A stretch of 64,000 bases of DNA, from contig NZ_JAINZT010000001.1 in the NCBI RefSeq assembly GCF_020166515.1, positions 57,680 through 121,679 of the forward strand. Reading direction: 5' to 3'. This document shows, piece after piece, positions 44,807-53,428 of the stretch. Position 1 is the first letter of the stretch; the number at the start of each line of letters is the position of its first letter. The translations under genes and the position numbers were made by a program. The DNA is from Robertkochia flava. GTDB lineage: Bacteria; Bacteroidota; Bacteroidia; Flavobacteriales; Flavobacteriaceae. The notes beneath the pieces are model-generated. The model did not search any database and was not told where the DNA came from. It saw nothing but the letters and a program-made list of their open reading frames with translations.

Positions 44807-45448
44807 TCAGAGCGACCAGGCCTTACCTCCGGTGAGCTCCTGCAGGGAGCCACAACCGTTGTAACCACCGGGAACAGGGTCGTATACCAACACCTGCTCT
44901 CCTACCTTTTCGCTGTTTTTGTAGGCAAAAACTGCCATTTCTCTAATATTCTTAAGGGCTTCATAGTTTACCGCTTTTGCATCTCCGGTAATCTCTTCAC
45001 CCTTTGCCATTGCCTCTGCATAACTCGAAACCTTTTCAGAGAGCATCCTTCCGTCTTTGGATGCCTCACGCAGGTTGGCATTTAAAAATTCCACATAATT
45101 CTCGGTAGAGATATCGGACACATCATCACCATAGGCTTCCTTAAGATTGCCTACAAGACCATCCATGGTCCATTGCATAAACTTCATCTCCGACTCCTCC
45201 AGGGCATTGCCAATATACTTATCCATAAATTCAGGCACATTAACTTCTGTAGCAGAAGGGGTGTCTGATTTTGGTAAGATCACATCAACCAAAGCCCGCA
45301 ATACCGTTCCCTGATCGGCGGTAAGATGTTCCGGGACCCAGGAAGCCTGTTCAGAGGTACAGCTTTGCAGTAAGCTCAGGAGCCCGGGAGAGGCTGCCAT
45401 AAACCCTGCGGATAAACCAATATTTCTTAAAGCTTTTCTTCTGTTCAT
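44807..45448 (-). CDS. Gluconate 2-dehydrogenase subunit 3-family protein (small subunit of GMC oxidoreductase)
   Basis: The 213-residue protein has a Tat-like signal (MNRRKALRNIGLSAGFMAA, twin Arg) with Cys30 in LLQSC, and then the subunit-3 fold (PEHLTADQGTVLRALVDVILP near 37-57, FMDKYI near 71). Such subunits partner a GMC flavoprotein and help export or electron transfer in periplasmic sugar dehydrogenases. It starts 10 nt after the GMC gene and ends at a terminator, so the two form one unit. Confidence 0.88.
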   Translation of the reverse strand: MNRRKALRNIGLSAGFMAASPGLLSLLQSCTSEQASWVPEHLTADQGTVLRALVDVILPKSDTPSATEVNVPEFMDKYIGNALEESEMKFMQWTMDGLVGNLKEAYGDDVSDISTENYVEFLNANLREASKDGRMLSEKVSSYAEAMAKGEEITGDAKAVNYEALKNIREMAVFAYKNSEKVGEQVLVYDPVPGGYNGCGSLQELTGGKAWSL

Positions 45449-45458
45449 CGATTTATTT

Positions 45459-47177
45459 TTAGAGGTTCATCTTTTTGAGTTCTTCCACGGCGTGATTCGC
45501 TGCACGTGCCGTAAAGGCCATATAACTTAAGGATGGATTCTGACAAGCCGAAGAGGTCATGAACGAACCATCTGTTACATAAACGTTCTTCACGGCATGC
45601 AACTGGTTGTATTTGTTCAGCACCGATGTCTTGGCATCTCTTCCCATTCGGGCAGTACCCATTTCATGGATACCCAGCCCCATACCTCCGATATCATCAT
45701 AGGTATGCACATCTCTTAATCCCGCTGCCTCGAGCATTTCTGCGGCCTGGTTTTTCATATCCTTCCGCATGGCGAGTTCATTCGCTCCAAAATCCGCATC
45801 AAAAGTTACGGTAGGCAGCCCCCACTCGTCGGTTTTTTCGTAATCGAGATACAAGCGGTTGGAATGGTCGGGAAGGGTTTCTCCAAAGCCGAGAAGTCCC
45901 ATGGTCCAAGGACCAGGTTTCAGCATGGCATCTTTGAATTCTCTTCCGAAAGAAAGCTCCTGAACATTTTCTGTCCAGTTACTTCCCCTGCTTCCTCCTC
46001 CCTGGTATCCATAACCACGGATAAAATCTTTACTGTCGGTAGCACCTCCAAGGTTACGGAATCGCGGTACATAAATACCATTGGCTCTTCGCCCTTTGTA
46101 ATACATATCCTCAAATCCGTCATAGGTACCTGAAGCCCCCACGCGGAAGTGGTGATCCATCAGGTTATGACCCAATTCTCCGCTATCGTTCCCCATTCCG
46201 TCCGGAAAACGATCTGATTTTGATTGAAGCAGGATAGAGGTTGAGGCGATGGCTGAGGCACAAAGGAAGATCACCTTAGCCTTGAATTCTATTGTTTCTT
46301 TGGTTTCGGCATCGATCACCCTTACTCCCGTTGCCCTTTGGGTCTCCTCGTCATAGATCACTTCGTGAACAATGGAGTTTGGCCTCAGGGTCATGTTTCC
46401 GGTAGCCTCGGCAACCGGAAGGGTCGAGGAGTTACTGCTGAAGTATGCCCCAAAAGGACAACCTCTGGCACAACGGTTCCTGTACTGGCAATTGCTTCGG
46501 CCTGCCCCGGGTTTGGTACCCTGGGTAATGTGGGCAACACGTCCTATAGACAATACTCTGTCTGTATATTTTTCGGCTATGGCACTTTGCACGTGTTTTT
46601 CCACACAATTAAGCTCCATCGGTGGCAGGAAATTCCCGTCAGGCAACTGAGGCAACCCTAAGTTGGTCCCGCTCACCCCGATAAAATCCTCTACATAATC
46701 ATACCAGGGTTTTAATTCTGCATAGCGAACCGGCCAGTCCACTGCAATACCATCCTTGGCATTCGCTTCAAAGTCGACATCCCCCATACGGTAACTCTGC
46801 CGCCCCCACATCAGGGAACGTCCTCCTACATGATAACCGCGCATCCAGTCAAAACGGCGGTCTTCATTATACGGGTGTTTAACATCGTCAACAAAGAAGT
46901 GCTGGGTATCCATATTGGTGGTATATCCCGTACGCATCTGCTTATACTTGCGTTCCCGCACTTCTTTTGTTGGACGTCCTGCATTAGGCAGGTCCCATGG
47001 ATCAAGATTTGCGGTGGGGTAATCTTCAATATGCTTTACCATTCTCCCTCTCTCGAGCACCAGGGTTTTCAGTCCCTTTTCGCATAGTTCCTTGGCAGCC
47101 CATCCTCCTGAGATTCCGGTACCAACCACTATTGCATCGTACTCTTCCTGTGGTTTATTGTAATAAAATGTACTCAT
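45459..47177 (-). CDS. GMC-family oxidoreductase, probable glycoside 3-dehydrogenase
   Basis: The 572-residue flavoprotein has the FAD motif VVGTGISGGWAAKEL near 17-31, a GRSLMWGRQSYRM segment near 117-129, a Cys-rich stretch RNRCARGCPFGAYF near 231-244 and the catalytic His in GLGIHEMGTARMG with a late ACQNPSLSYMA containing the His/Asn partner. This is the BetA-like group paired with subunit-3 proteins. With two DUF1080 hydrolases and sugar isomerases nearby, oxidation of a glycoside to its 3-keto form is the best inference. The -7 box TATATTTG (47208-47215) lies upstream. Confidence 0.87.
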   Translation of the reverse strand: MSTFYYNKPQEEYDAIVVGTGISGGWAAKELCEKGLKTLVLERGRMVKHIEDYPTANLDPWDLPNAGRPTKEVRERKYKQMRTGYTTNMDTQHFFVDDVKHPYNEDRRFDWMRGYHVGGRSLMWGRQSYRMGDVDFEANAKDGIAVDWPVRYAELKPWYDYVEDFIGVSGTNLGLPQLPDGNFLPPMELNCVEKHVQSAIAEKYTDRVLSIGRVAHITQGTKPGAGRSNCQYRNRCARGCPFGAYFSSNSSTLPVAEATGNMTLRPNSIVHEVIYDEETQRATGVRVIDAETKETIEFKAKVIFLCASAIASTSILLQSKSDRFPDGMGNDSGELGHNLMDHHFRVGASGTYDGFEDMYYKGRRANGIYVPRFRNLGGATDSKDFIRGYGYQGGGSRGSNWTENVQELSFGREFKDAMLKPGPWTMGLLGFGETLPDHSNRLYLDYEKTDEWGLPTVTFDADFGANELAMRKDMKNQAAEMLEAAGLRDVHTYDDIGGMGLGIHEMGTARMGRDAKTSVLNKYNQLHAVKNVYVTDGSFMTSSACQNPSLSYMAFTARAANHAVEELKKMNL

Positions 47178-47207
47178 CTAATGTTTTTGGTTTGAATCGC
47201 AATTCTT

Positions 47208-47215
47208 CAAATATA
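47208..47215 (-). promoter_or_regulatory. Putative -7 box of the GMC oxidoreductase unit
   Basis: TATATTTG on the minus strand fits TAnnTTTG, about 30 nt before the ATG at 47177. The 140-bp gap serves the divergent isomerase gene as well. Confidence 0.5.
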
Positions 47216-47317
47216 GAAATTAATTTTCTACATTAGGGGGGCAAAAAACCTGACATTAATTTATTTAACAGGTATTAATTTTACGAATTAATCAAAACCC
47301 ATATTAAAACTACCCTC

Positions 47318-48322
47318 ATGAACAGAAGACGCTTTGTAAGGAACAGTAGTCAGGCAGGCCTCGCTCTCGCACTGCTTGGACTGGCTTCCTGTAAGAACAA
47401 ATCAGGAGACACCTCCCAGGACACATCACAAGCAATGGCTGCAGCCGCGGACCCCTTCTTTAAGCTCTCCCTGGCACAGTGGTCAGTACACCGCATGATC
47501 TGGGAAGGCCAGATGGACCCTTATGACTTTGCAGCAAAAGCCAAAGCCTGGGGATTCAGCGGACTCGAATATGTAAACCACCTCTATGCAAAATCCATGG
47601 AAGCCTATGACACGGAACTCGCCGGAATCGAGGCTATGGTAAAAGAGCTCAGCAAGAGAAGTCAGGACCAGGAGATGGAGAACCTCATTATGATGATCGA
47701 CCTGCAGGAAGATGCAGGTGCCTTGTGCCATCCCGAAAGCTCGGTCAGAGCGGCCGCAGTTACCAATCACCACAAGTGGATCGACGCCGCCTCGGGACTG
47801 GGATGTCACTCCGCCAGGGTAAACCTGTTTGGAACCCGGGACCAGGAACTCTGGACATCGGCCGCAGTAGAATCTCTAAGCAATCTTTGTGAATACGCCA
47901 AAAACCAGAACGTAAACGTGATCGTAGAGAACCACGGCTGGCTTTCTTCTGATGCCGCCCTGCTTACCGATGTCATGGAAAAGGTTAATATGGACAATTG
48001 CGGAACCCTACCCGATTTCGGAAACTTCTGCACCAAAAGAGACGGAGAAGGCAACTGGGGTGGAGCATGTGTTGAAGAGTACGACCGTTACCAGGGCACC
48101 ATGGAGCTTATGCCATACGCCAAGGGAGTAAGCGCCAAGTCGTACGCCTTTAATGAGAAAGGAGAAGAAACCACCATTGATTACGCTAAAATGCTTGGCA
48201 TTGTGAAAGATGCAGGGTACACAGGTTTTATTGGCGTGGAATACGAAGGCAATGACCTTTCTGAGGAAGAAGGCATTCTCGCCACCAAGAACTTACTTAT
48301 CAACACCGCTGAACAGCTTTAA
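47318..48322 (+). CDS. Exported sugar phosphate isomerase/epimerase-like TIM-barrel protein
   Basis: The 334-residue protein begins with twin Arg and a lipobox (NRRRFVRNSSQAGLALALLG then LASC, Cys about 25), so it is exported and probably lipid-anchored. The mature part is an AP-endonuclease-2-type TIM barrel (FSGLEYVN near 85, VIVENHGW near 203, FIGVEYEG near 307, with metal-ligand Glu/His residues). Such proteins act as epimerases or isomerases on free or keto sugars. It opens the plus-strand half of the glycoside locus, divergent from the GMC unit. Confidence 0.83.
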   Translation: MNRRRFVRNSSQAGLALALLGLASCKNKSGDTSQDTSQAMAAAADPFFKLSLAQWSVHRMIWEGQMDPYDFAAKAKAWGFSGLEYVNHLYAKSMEAYDTELAGIEAMVKELSKRSQDQEMENLIMMIDLQEDAGALCHPESSVRAAAVTNHHKWIDAASGLGCHSARVNLFGTRDQELWTSAAVESLSNLCEYAKNQNVNVIVENHGWLSSDAALLTDVMEKVNMDNCGTLPDFGNFCTKRDGEGNWGGACVEEYDRYQGTMELMPYAKGVSAKSYAFNEKGEETTIDYAKMLGIVKDAGYTGFIGVEYEGNDLSEEEGILATKNLLINTAEQL

Positions 48323-48350
48323 ACCCTGAACTTGCTAAACTAACTACACT

Positions 48351-49580
48351 ATGAATAAAAAGATACAGTTTCAACTTTCCCTGATGATGTTCCTTGAATT
48401 CTTTATCTGGGGAGGATGGTTCGTAACCCTGGGAACCTATTTGGGTGATAACCTGAAGGCCACCGGGGCAGAAACGGCCATGGCTTTTTCCACCCAATCC
48501 TGGGGAGCTATTATTGCTCCCTTTATTATTGGTCTGATTGCCGACCGCTATTTTAATGCCGAACGCATCCTGGGATTCCTGCACCTCACCGGAGCCGTTT
48601 TAATGTATATGATGTACCAGAGTACCGATTTTACAAATTTCTACCCGCTGGTGCTGGGATATATGATCGCCTATATGCCAACCCTGGCCCTGGTAAATTC
48701 GGTTTCCTTCAACCAGATGAAAGACCCCGCCAAGGAATTTTCCTTTGTCCGGGTATTCGGAACCATCGGATGGATCGTGGCCGGGCTTACCATCAGCTAT
48801 GTTTTTTACTGGGATTCTCCGGAGTCGAGGGCAGAAGGCATGTTAAAGAACACCTTTATGATGGTAGCCATAGCTTCAGCAATTCTGGGGCTGTTCAGCT
48901 TTACCCTGCCGAAAACCCCACCAAAGGTAGATAAGGGAGAGAAGATCAGTATCTCTGATATTTTAGGACTGGAAGCCTTAAAACTTCTTAAGAACAGGAA
49001 TTTCCTGATCTTCTTTATCGCTTCCATCCTGATCTGTATCCCGCTGGCCTTCTATTACCAGTATACCAATCCGTTCCTGGCAGAGATCGGCATGGAAAAC
49101 CCAACCGGAATCATGACCATCGGCCAGGCTTCGGAAGTTCTGTTCATGCTGCTGCTTCCATTTTTCTTTAAGCGGTTCGGGTTTAAAAAGACCATCCTGG
49201 CCGGAATGCTGGCCTGGACAGTTCGCTACCTGCTTTTTGCCTATGGCTATGCCGGAGAACTGGCCTTTATGCTTATCCTGGGGATCGCCCTTCACGGAAT
49301 TTGCTATGACTTCTTCTTTGTTTCGGGCCAGATCTACACCGATTCCAAAGCAGGAGAAAAACACAAAAGTGCTGCCCAGGGATTAATTACGCTGGCAACT
49401 TATGGGGTGGGTATGCTTATCGGGTTCTGGGTTGCCGGAAAGATCGCCGATGAATTTACCAGGCCCGACGGGAACCATGTCTGGGAAACCATCTGGATCT
49501 ACCCTGCAGGTTTCGCATTGGTGGTGCTGATCTTATTTGCTATATTATTTAAAAATGAAGAGGTAGAATACAAAGAATAG
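48351..49580 (+). CDS. MFS transporter of the nucleoside:proton symporter type
   Basis: The 409-residue protein has 12 likely membrane helices. The N-terminus LSLMMFLEFFIWGGWFVTLG and GLIADRYFNAERIL near 62-75 match the NupG/XapB-like NHS family, as does FNQMKDPAKEFSFVRVFGTIGW near 121-142. Members named as nucleoside permeases in Bacteroidota often sit in sugar loci, so the cargo here is more probably the sugar or keto-sugar handled by its neighbours. It lies 28 nt after the isomerase gene and 3 nt before the Gfo/Idh/MocA gene. Confidence 0.85.
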   Translation: MNKKIQFQLSLMMFLEFFIWGGWFVTLGTYLGDNLKATGAETAMAFSTQSWGAIIAPFIIGLIADRYFNAERILGFLHLTGAVLMYMMYQSTDFTNFYPLVLGYMIAYMPTLALVNSVSFNQMKDPAKEFSFVRVFGTIGWIVAGLTISYVFYWDSPESRAEGMLKNTFMMVAIASAILGLFSFTLPKTPPKVDKGEKISISDILGLEALKLLKNRNFLIFFIASILICIPLAFYYQYTNPFLAEIGMENPTGIMTIGQASEVLFMLLLPFFFKRFGFKKTILAGMLAWTVRYLLFAYGYAGELAFMLILGIALHGICYDFFFVSGQIYTDSKAGEKHKSAAQGLITLATYGVGMLIGFWVAGKIADEFTRPDGNHVWETIWIYPAGFALVVLILFAILFKNEEVEYKE

Positions 49581-49583
49581 AAT

Positions 49584-50726
49584 ATGAGAAAACTTAGAAT
49601 GGGAATGATTGGCGGTGGAAAAGGATCTTTTATAGGGGACGTTCACCGCAAGGCAGCCGCCATAGACGGGATGATCGAGTTGGTCTGTGGAGCCTTCAGT
49701 AGTAGTGCCGAACGTTCTGCCGCATCGGGAAAAGCCCTGTACCTTCCTGAAGACAGGTGTTACGGAAGCTTTGCCGAAATGATAGCGAAGGAAAAGGAAC
49801 TTCCCGAAGGGGAACGCATGGATTTTGTATCTATTGTAACCCCCAACCACATGCACTTTGAGCCGGCCAAACTGGCTTTGGAAAATGGGTTTCATGTGGT
49901 GTGCGACAAGCCAATGACCCTGACTATAGAGGAATCTGAGATCCTGGTGGAGCTGGTAAAAAAGACCGGACTGCTTTTCGCCCTCACCCATAATTACACC
50001 GGTTATCCCATGGTGAAGCAGGCCAGAGACATGATCGCAAATGGCGACCTGGGCAAGATCCGAAAGGTACAGGTACAGTACCTCCAGGGGTGGCTGGCCA
50101 CTGAGGTGGAAAAAACAGACAACAAACAGGCTTCCTGGAGAGTAGACCCCAGTAAATCGGGAGTAGGTGGTGCATTGGGGGACATAGGAACCCATGCCGA
50201 AAACCTCCTGGAGTTTATTACCGGACTACAGATCAGTGAAATGGCTGCCGACCTGGGACGTTTCGGTGCGGGCAGAACCCTCGACGACGATGGCAATATG
50301 CTGGTCCGGCTTAGCAATGGAGCCAAAGGCAGTATCTCCTTTTCCCAGATCGCCACAGGAGAAGAAAACAACCTCGGCATCAGAGTATACGGGGAAAAAG
50401 GAAGCCTGGAATGGTACCAGGAAAATCCGAACAAGCTTTACACCCGCTGGCTCGACCAGCCACTGAAAATATTCACCCCGGGAGGTAATGACCTTTATGA
50501 TGCTGCAGCCATGACCTCGCGCATCCCTTCCGGACACCCGGAAGGCTACCTGGAGGCCTTTGCCACGGTTTATCGTAACTTTGGAAAAGAATTAACCGGC
50601 CGGATTGAAGGCACCTCTGTTCCTGCACAGGATTACCCGGGGGTAGAGGATGGACTGCGGGGGGTAAGGTTCATACATGCCGCCGTGGAAAGCGATCGAA
50701 ACAATGCCGCCTGGACATCATTATAA
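49584..50726 (+). CDS. Gfo/Idh/MocA-family oxidoreductase
   Basis: The 380-residue protein has an N-terminal Rossmann domain (GMIGGGKGSFIGDVHR near 7-22) and the family motif CDKPM near 113 (EKP type, with the catalytic Lys), followed by a C-terminal alpha/beta domain with GGALGDIGTHAENLLEF near 194-210 carrying the Asp/His pair. It would use NAD(P) to reduce or oxidise a keto-sugar, here probably reducing a 3-keto-sugar back to the hexose. It is cytoplasmic (no signal), 3 nt after the transporter gene and 11 nt before the next. Confidence 0.88.
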   Translation: MRKLRMGMIGGGKGSFIGDVHRKAAAIDGMIELVCGAFSSSAERSAASGKALYLPEDRCYGSFAEMIAKEKELPEGERMDFVSIVTPNHMHFEPAKLALENGFHVVCDKPMTLTIEESEILVELVKKTGLLFALTHNYTGYPMVKQARDMIANGDLGKIRKVQVQYLQGWLATEVEKTDNKQASWRVDPSKSGVGGALGDIGTHAENLLEFITGLQISEMAADLGRFGAGRTLDDDGNMLVRLSNGAKGSISFSQIATGEENNLGIRVYGEKGSLEWYQENPNKLYTRWLDQPLKIFTPGGNDLYDAAAMTSRIPSGHPEGYLEAFATVYRNFGKELTGRIEGTSVPAQDYPGVEDGLRGVRFIHAAVESDRNNAAWTSL

Positions 50727-50737
50727 TTATTTGAATC

Positions 50738-51793
50738 ATGAAAACGATAAAAGGACCCGCCATATTCCTGGCACAATTTGTAGACGACAAAGCTCCATTT
50801 AACAGCCTTGACGGGATGTGTAAATGGGCTGCCGATCTTGGATATAAAGGCATACAGATCCCCACCTGGGAAAACTTTCTGATCGACCTGGACAAGGCAG
50901 CAGAGAGCAAGACCTATTGCGACGAGCTCAAGGGCAGGATCAACAGCTACGGCCTGGAGATCACCGAACTCTCCACCCACTTACAGGGCCAGTTGGTGGC
51001 CGTGCATCCTGCGTACGACATAATGTTCGACAATTTTGCACCGGACCATTTAAAGAATAATCCCAAAGCCAGGACAGAATGGGCGATAGATACGGTAAAA
51101 AAAGCAGCCCTGGCCAGTCGTAATTTAGGCCTGGATGTTCACGCCACATTCTCCGGAGCCCTATTATGGCACACCTGGCACCCCTGGCCACAGCGGCCGC
51201 CGGGACTGGTGGAAATGGGTTTTGAAGAACTGGCCAAACGCTGGATGCCCATCCTGAACACCTTTGACGAACAAGGGGTGGACGTTTGCTATGAAGTGCA
51301 CCCCGGAGAAGATATCCATGACGGCGACACTTTTGAGCGCTTCCTGGAGGCCACCGGAAACCACAAACGCGTAAATATCCTCTACGATCCATCGCATTTC
51401 GTGCTTCAGCAACTGGATTATATCGAGTACATTGACCATTACCATGAATTCATCAAGGCCTTTCATGTAAAAGATTCCGAATTTAACCCCACAGGAAAAA
51501 AAGGTGCCTTCGGAGGATACAACAACTGGGGCGATCGTGCCGGAAGGTACAGGTCTCCGGGAGATGGCCAGATCGATTTTAAGACCATTTTCTCCAAGCT
51601 TACCCAGTACGGCTGTGATGTCTGGGCAGTCATGGAATGGGAATGCTGCATCAAGAGCCCGGAACAGGGTGCCAGGGAAGGAGCGCCATTTATCCAGAGT
51701 CATATCATTGAAGCCACCGAAAAGGCTTTCGATGATTTTGCAGGGGCCGATATTGATAAGGAACAACTTAAACGAATTCTCAACCTGAAATGA
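50738..51793 (+). CDS. Sugar phosphate isomerase/epimerase (TIM barrel)
   Basis: The 351-residue protein lacks a signal peptide. The barrel signature elements are GYKGIQIPTW near 33-42, ELSTHLQGQL near 75-84, DVCYEVHPGEDIHDG near 187-201, NILYDPSHF near 214-222 and AFHVKDSEF near 242-250, with Glu, Asp and His at the metal positions of the xylose-isomerase-like fold. It may isomerise a keto-sugar inside the cell. It starts 11 nt after the Gfo/Idh/MocA gene and overlaps the next by 4 nt (ATGA). Confidence 0.85.
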   Translation: MKTIKGPAIFLAQFVDDKAPFNSLDGMCKWAADLGYKGIQIPTWENFLIDLDKAAESKTYCDELKGRINSYGLEITELSTHLQGQLVAVHPAYDIMFDNFAPDHLKNNPKARTEWAIDTVKKAALASRNLGLDVHATFSGALLWHTWHPWPQRPPGLVEMGFEELAKRWMPILNTFDEQGVDVCYEVHPGEDIHDGDTFERFLEATGNHKRVNILYDPSHFVLQQLDYIEYIDHYHEFIKAFHVKDSEFNPTGKKGAFGGYNNWGDRAGRYRSPGDGQIDFKTIFSKLTQYGCDVWAVMEWECCIKSPEQGAREGAPFIQSHIIEATEKAFDDFAGADIDKEQLKRILNLK

Positions 51794-52545
51794 AAAAATT
51801 AAGCGTTTTTGCCCTGTGTCTTTCTTTGCTGATATCCTGCAAACAGGCCGGGGAAAAGCAGGACACTGCCATAGCCACTGAAACCACCTCCGAACCGGCT
51901 CAAAAGGGAACGCAGGAAGACGAATGGACCGTACTTTTTGACGGCTCCTCTACAGCAGCCTGGCATGAATACGGAAAGGATACGGACAGTTTCCCGGAAA
52001 GCTGGAAAATCGAGGGCGATGCCCTGGTATTTTATCCCGCTGAAGACGAGACCCACAACATTGTTACCGATGATACCTTCGAATCGTTCGAGCTTCATAT
52101 CGAGTGGAAGATCTCTGAAGCCGGGAACAGCGGGATCATGTGGGGGGTTCAGGAAATGGAAAAATACAACGAACCGTATTTCACGGGGCCCGAAATCCAG
52201 GTACTCGACAACGAAAAACATCCCGATGCCAGGGTTAAAGGCAAAACCCACCAGGCCGGGGCATTATACGATATGGTTGAACCCGCGAAGGACGTAACCA
52301 GCCCTGTTGGTGAATGGAACACCTTCCTGATTCGCATTGACCGGGAGAACAACCTGGGCAGCGTAACCCATAACGGGGAGCTGGTAACCGAATTCCCCCT
52401 GCATGGAGAAGCCTGGGATACCATGGTGGCAGATTCCAAGTTTAGTGACTGGGAAGATTTCGGGAAATACGCCGGGGGCAAGATCGCCCTTCAGGACCAT
52501 TCTAACGTAGTAGCCTACAGAAACATTAAAATTAAAAAATTATAA
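51790..52545 (+). CDS. DUF1080 (3-keto-disaccharide hydrolase family) lipoprotein 1
   Basis: The 251-residue protein has the lipobox LLISC (Cys17) and a DUF1080 beta-sandwich: WTVLFDGSSTAAWHEYG near 47-63, FELHIEWKISEAGNSGIMWG near 98-117, EIQVLDNEKHPDA near 136-148 and the late GKIALQDHSNVVAYRNIKIK. DUF1080 proteins are named 3-keto-disaccharide hydrolases and cleave keto-glycosidic bonds. As a lipoprotein it would act at the cell surface or in the periplasm, downstream of the GMC dehydrogenase. It overlaps the isomerase gene by 4 nt. Confidence 0.88.
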   Translation: MKKLSVFALCLSLLISCKQAGEKQDTAIATETTSEPAQKGTQEDEWTVLFDGSSTAAWHEYGKDTDSFPESWKIEGDALVFYPAEDETHNIVTDDTFESFELHIEWKISEAGNSGIMWGVQEMEKYNEPYFTGPEIQVLDNEKHPDARVKGKTHQAGALYDMVEPAKDVTSPVGEWNTFLIRIDRENNLGSVTHNGELVTEFPLHGEAWDTMVADSKFSDWEDFGKYAGGKIALQDHSNVVAYRNIKIKKL

Positions 52546-52550
52546 GCATT

Positions 52551-53363
52551 TTGAAAAAACCAATTTTAGCAGGATTCTGCATATTCCTTTTCCTCTCCTG
52601 TAAAGAGAAGAATAATTCTGATATGCAGGCTGAAAAAGATCTTGTAAAGAGTGAAACCAGTACCCAGGAGGAACCAAAAAACCCTGAGGCCACGGAAATT
52701 TGGGAGCCGATACCGGAAAAGGTAGAAACAGGCATTTACCCTGAAGCTCCCGGAGACGCCTTCATCCTACTAAAGGATGGCGACATGGATGCCTGGGAAA
52801 GCGTTAAGGATCCCGGAAACCCCGCTCCGTGGACCGTAAACCCGGATGGAAGCATAACGGTTAAGGACGGAAGCGGAAATATCAGAACCAAACAGGAGTA
52901 TGGCGACATCCAACTTCATATTGAGTGGAAAAACCCTGAAACTCCAAGAGCCGATGGTCAGAACAGGGGTAACAGCGGAATCTTTTTGCAAGGACGGTAT
53001 GAAATCCAGGTTCTGGACAGCTATGACAACAGTACTTATGTGAACGGACAGGCCGGTGCGGTGTATAAACAGCATATACCCCTGGTCAATGCGAGCAAAC
53101 CCTCCGGGGAGTGGCAGTATTACGACATTATCTACCGTGCACCTCAATGGGACGCAGAAGGCAATAAGACCCGATCTGCAACCGTAACCGTTCTGCACAA
53201 TGGCGTCCTGATACAGGACCATGTCACTATAGAAGGAACCACAGAATACATTGGTTGGCCCAAAAATGACCCCCACGAAAAAGGTCCTCTTGTACTTCAG
53301 GACCACAACGACAACAGCGGGGTGAGTTACAGGAATATCTGGATAAGAGAACTAAAACCCTAA
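52551..53363 (+). CDS. DUF1080 (3-keto-disaccharide hydrolase family) lipoprotein 2
   Basis: The 270-residue protein starts with TTG at 52551, 5 nt after the previous stop, giving a signal with lipobox FLFLSC (Cys17). The fold matches DUF1080: AFILLKDGDMDAWESV near 65-80, IQLHIEWKNPETPR near 122-135, NSGIFLQGRYEIQVLDSYDN near 143-162 and a late GPLVLQDHNDNSGVSYRNIW. It differs enough from lipoprotein 1 to suggest a different linkage or substrate. It is the last gene of the unit, ended by the terminator at 53366. Confidence 0.88.
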   Translation: MKKPILAGFCIFLFLSCKEKNNSDMQAEKDLVKSETSTQEEPKNPEATEIWEPIPEKVETGIYPEAPGDAFILLKDGDMDAWESVKDPGNPAPWTVNPDGSITVKDGSGNIRTKQEYGDIQLHIEWKNPETPRADGQNRGNSGIFLQGRYEIQVLDSYDNSTYVNGQAGAVYKQHIPLVNASKPSGEWQYYDIIYRAPQWDAEGNKTRSATVTVLHNGVLIQDHVTIEGTTEYIGWPKNDPHEKGPLVLQDHNDNSGVSYRNIWIRELKP

Positions 53364-53365
53364 AC

Positions 53366-53398
53366 AAAAAAAGATCGGCATTTGGCCGATCTTTTTTT
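53366..53398. terminator. Bidirectional terminator between the DUF1080 genes and pyk
   Basis: AAAAAAAGATCGGC/GCCGATCTTTTTTT with a 5-nt loop lies just after the second DUF1080 stop and 31 nt beyond the converging pyk stop. Confidence 0.88.
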
Positions 53399-53428
53399 AT
53401 TCAGAATACTGCAACGGTCTTCCCGAGA

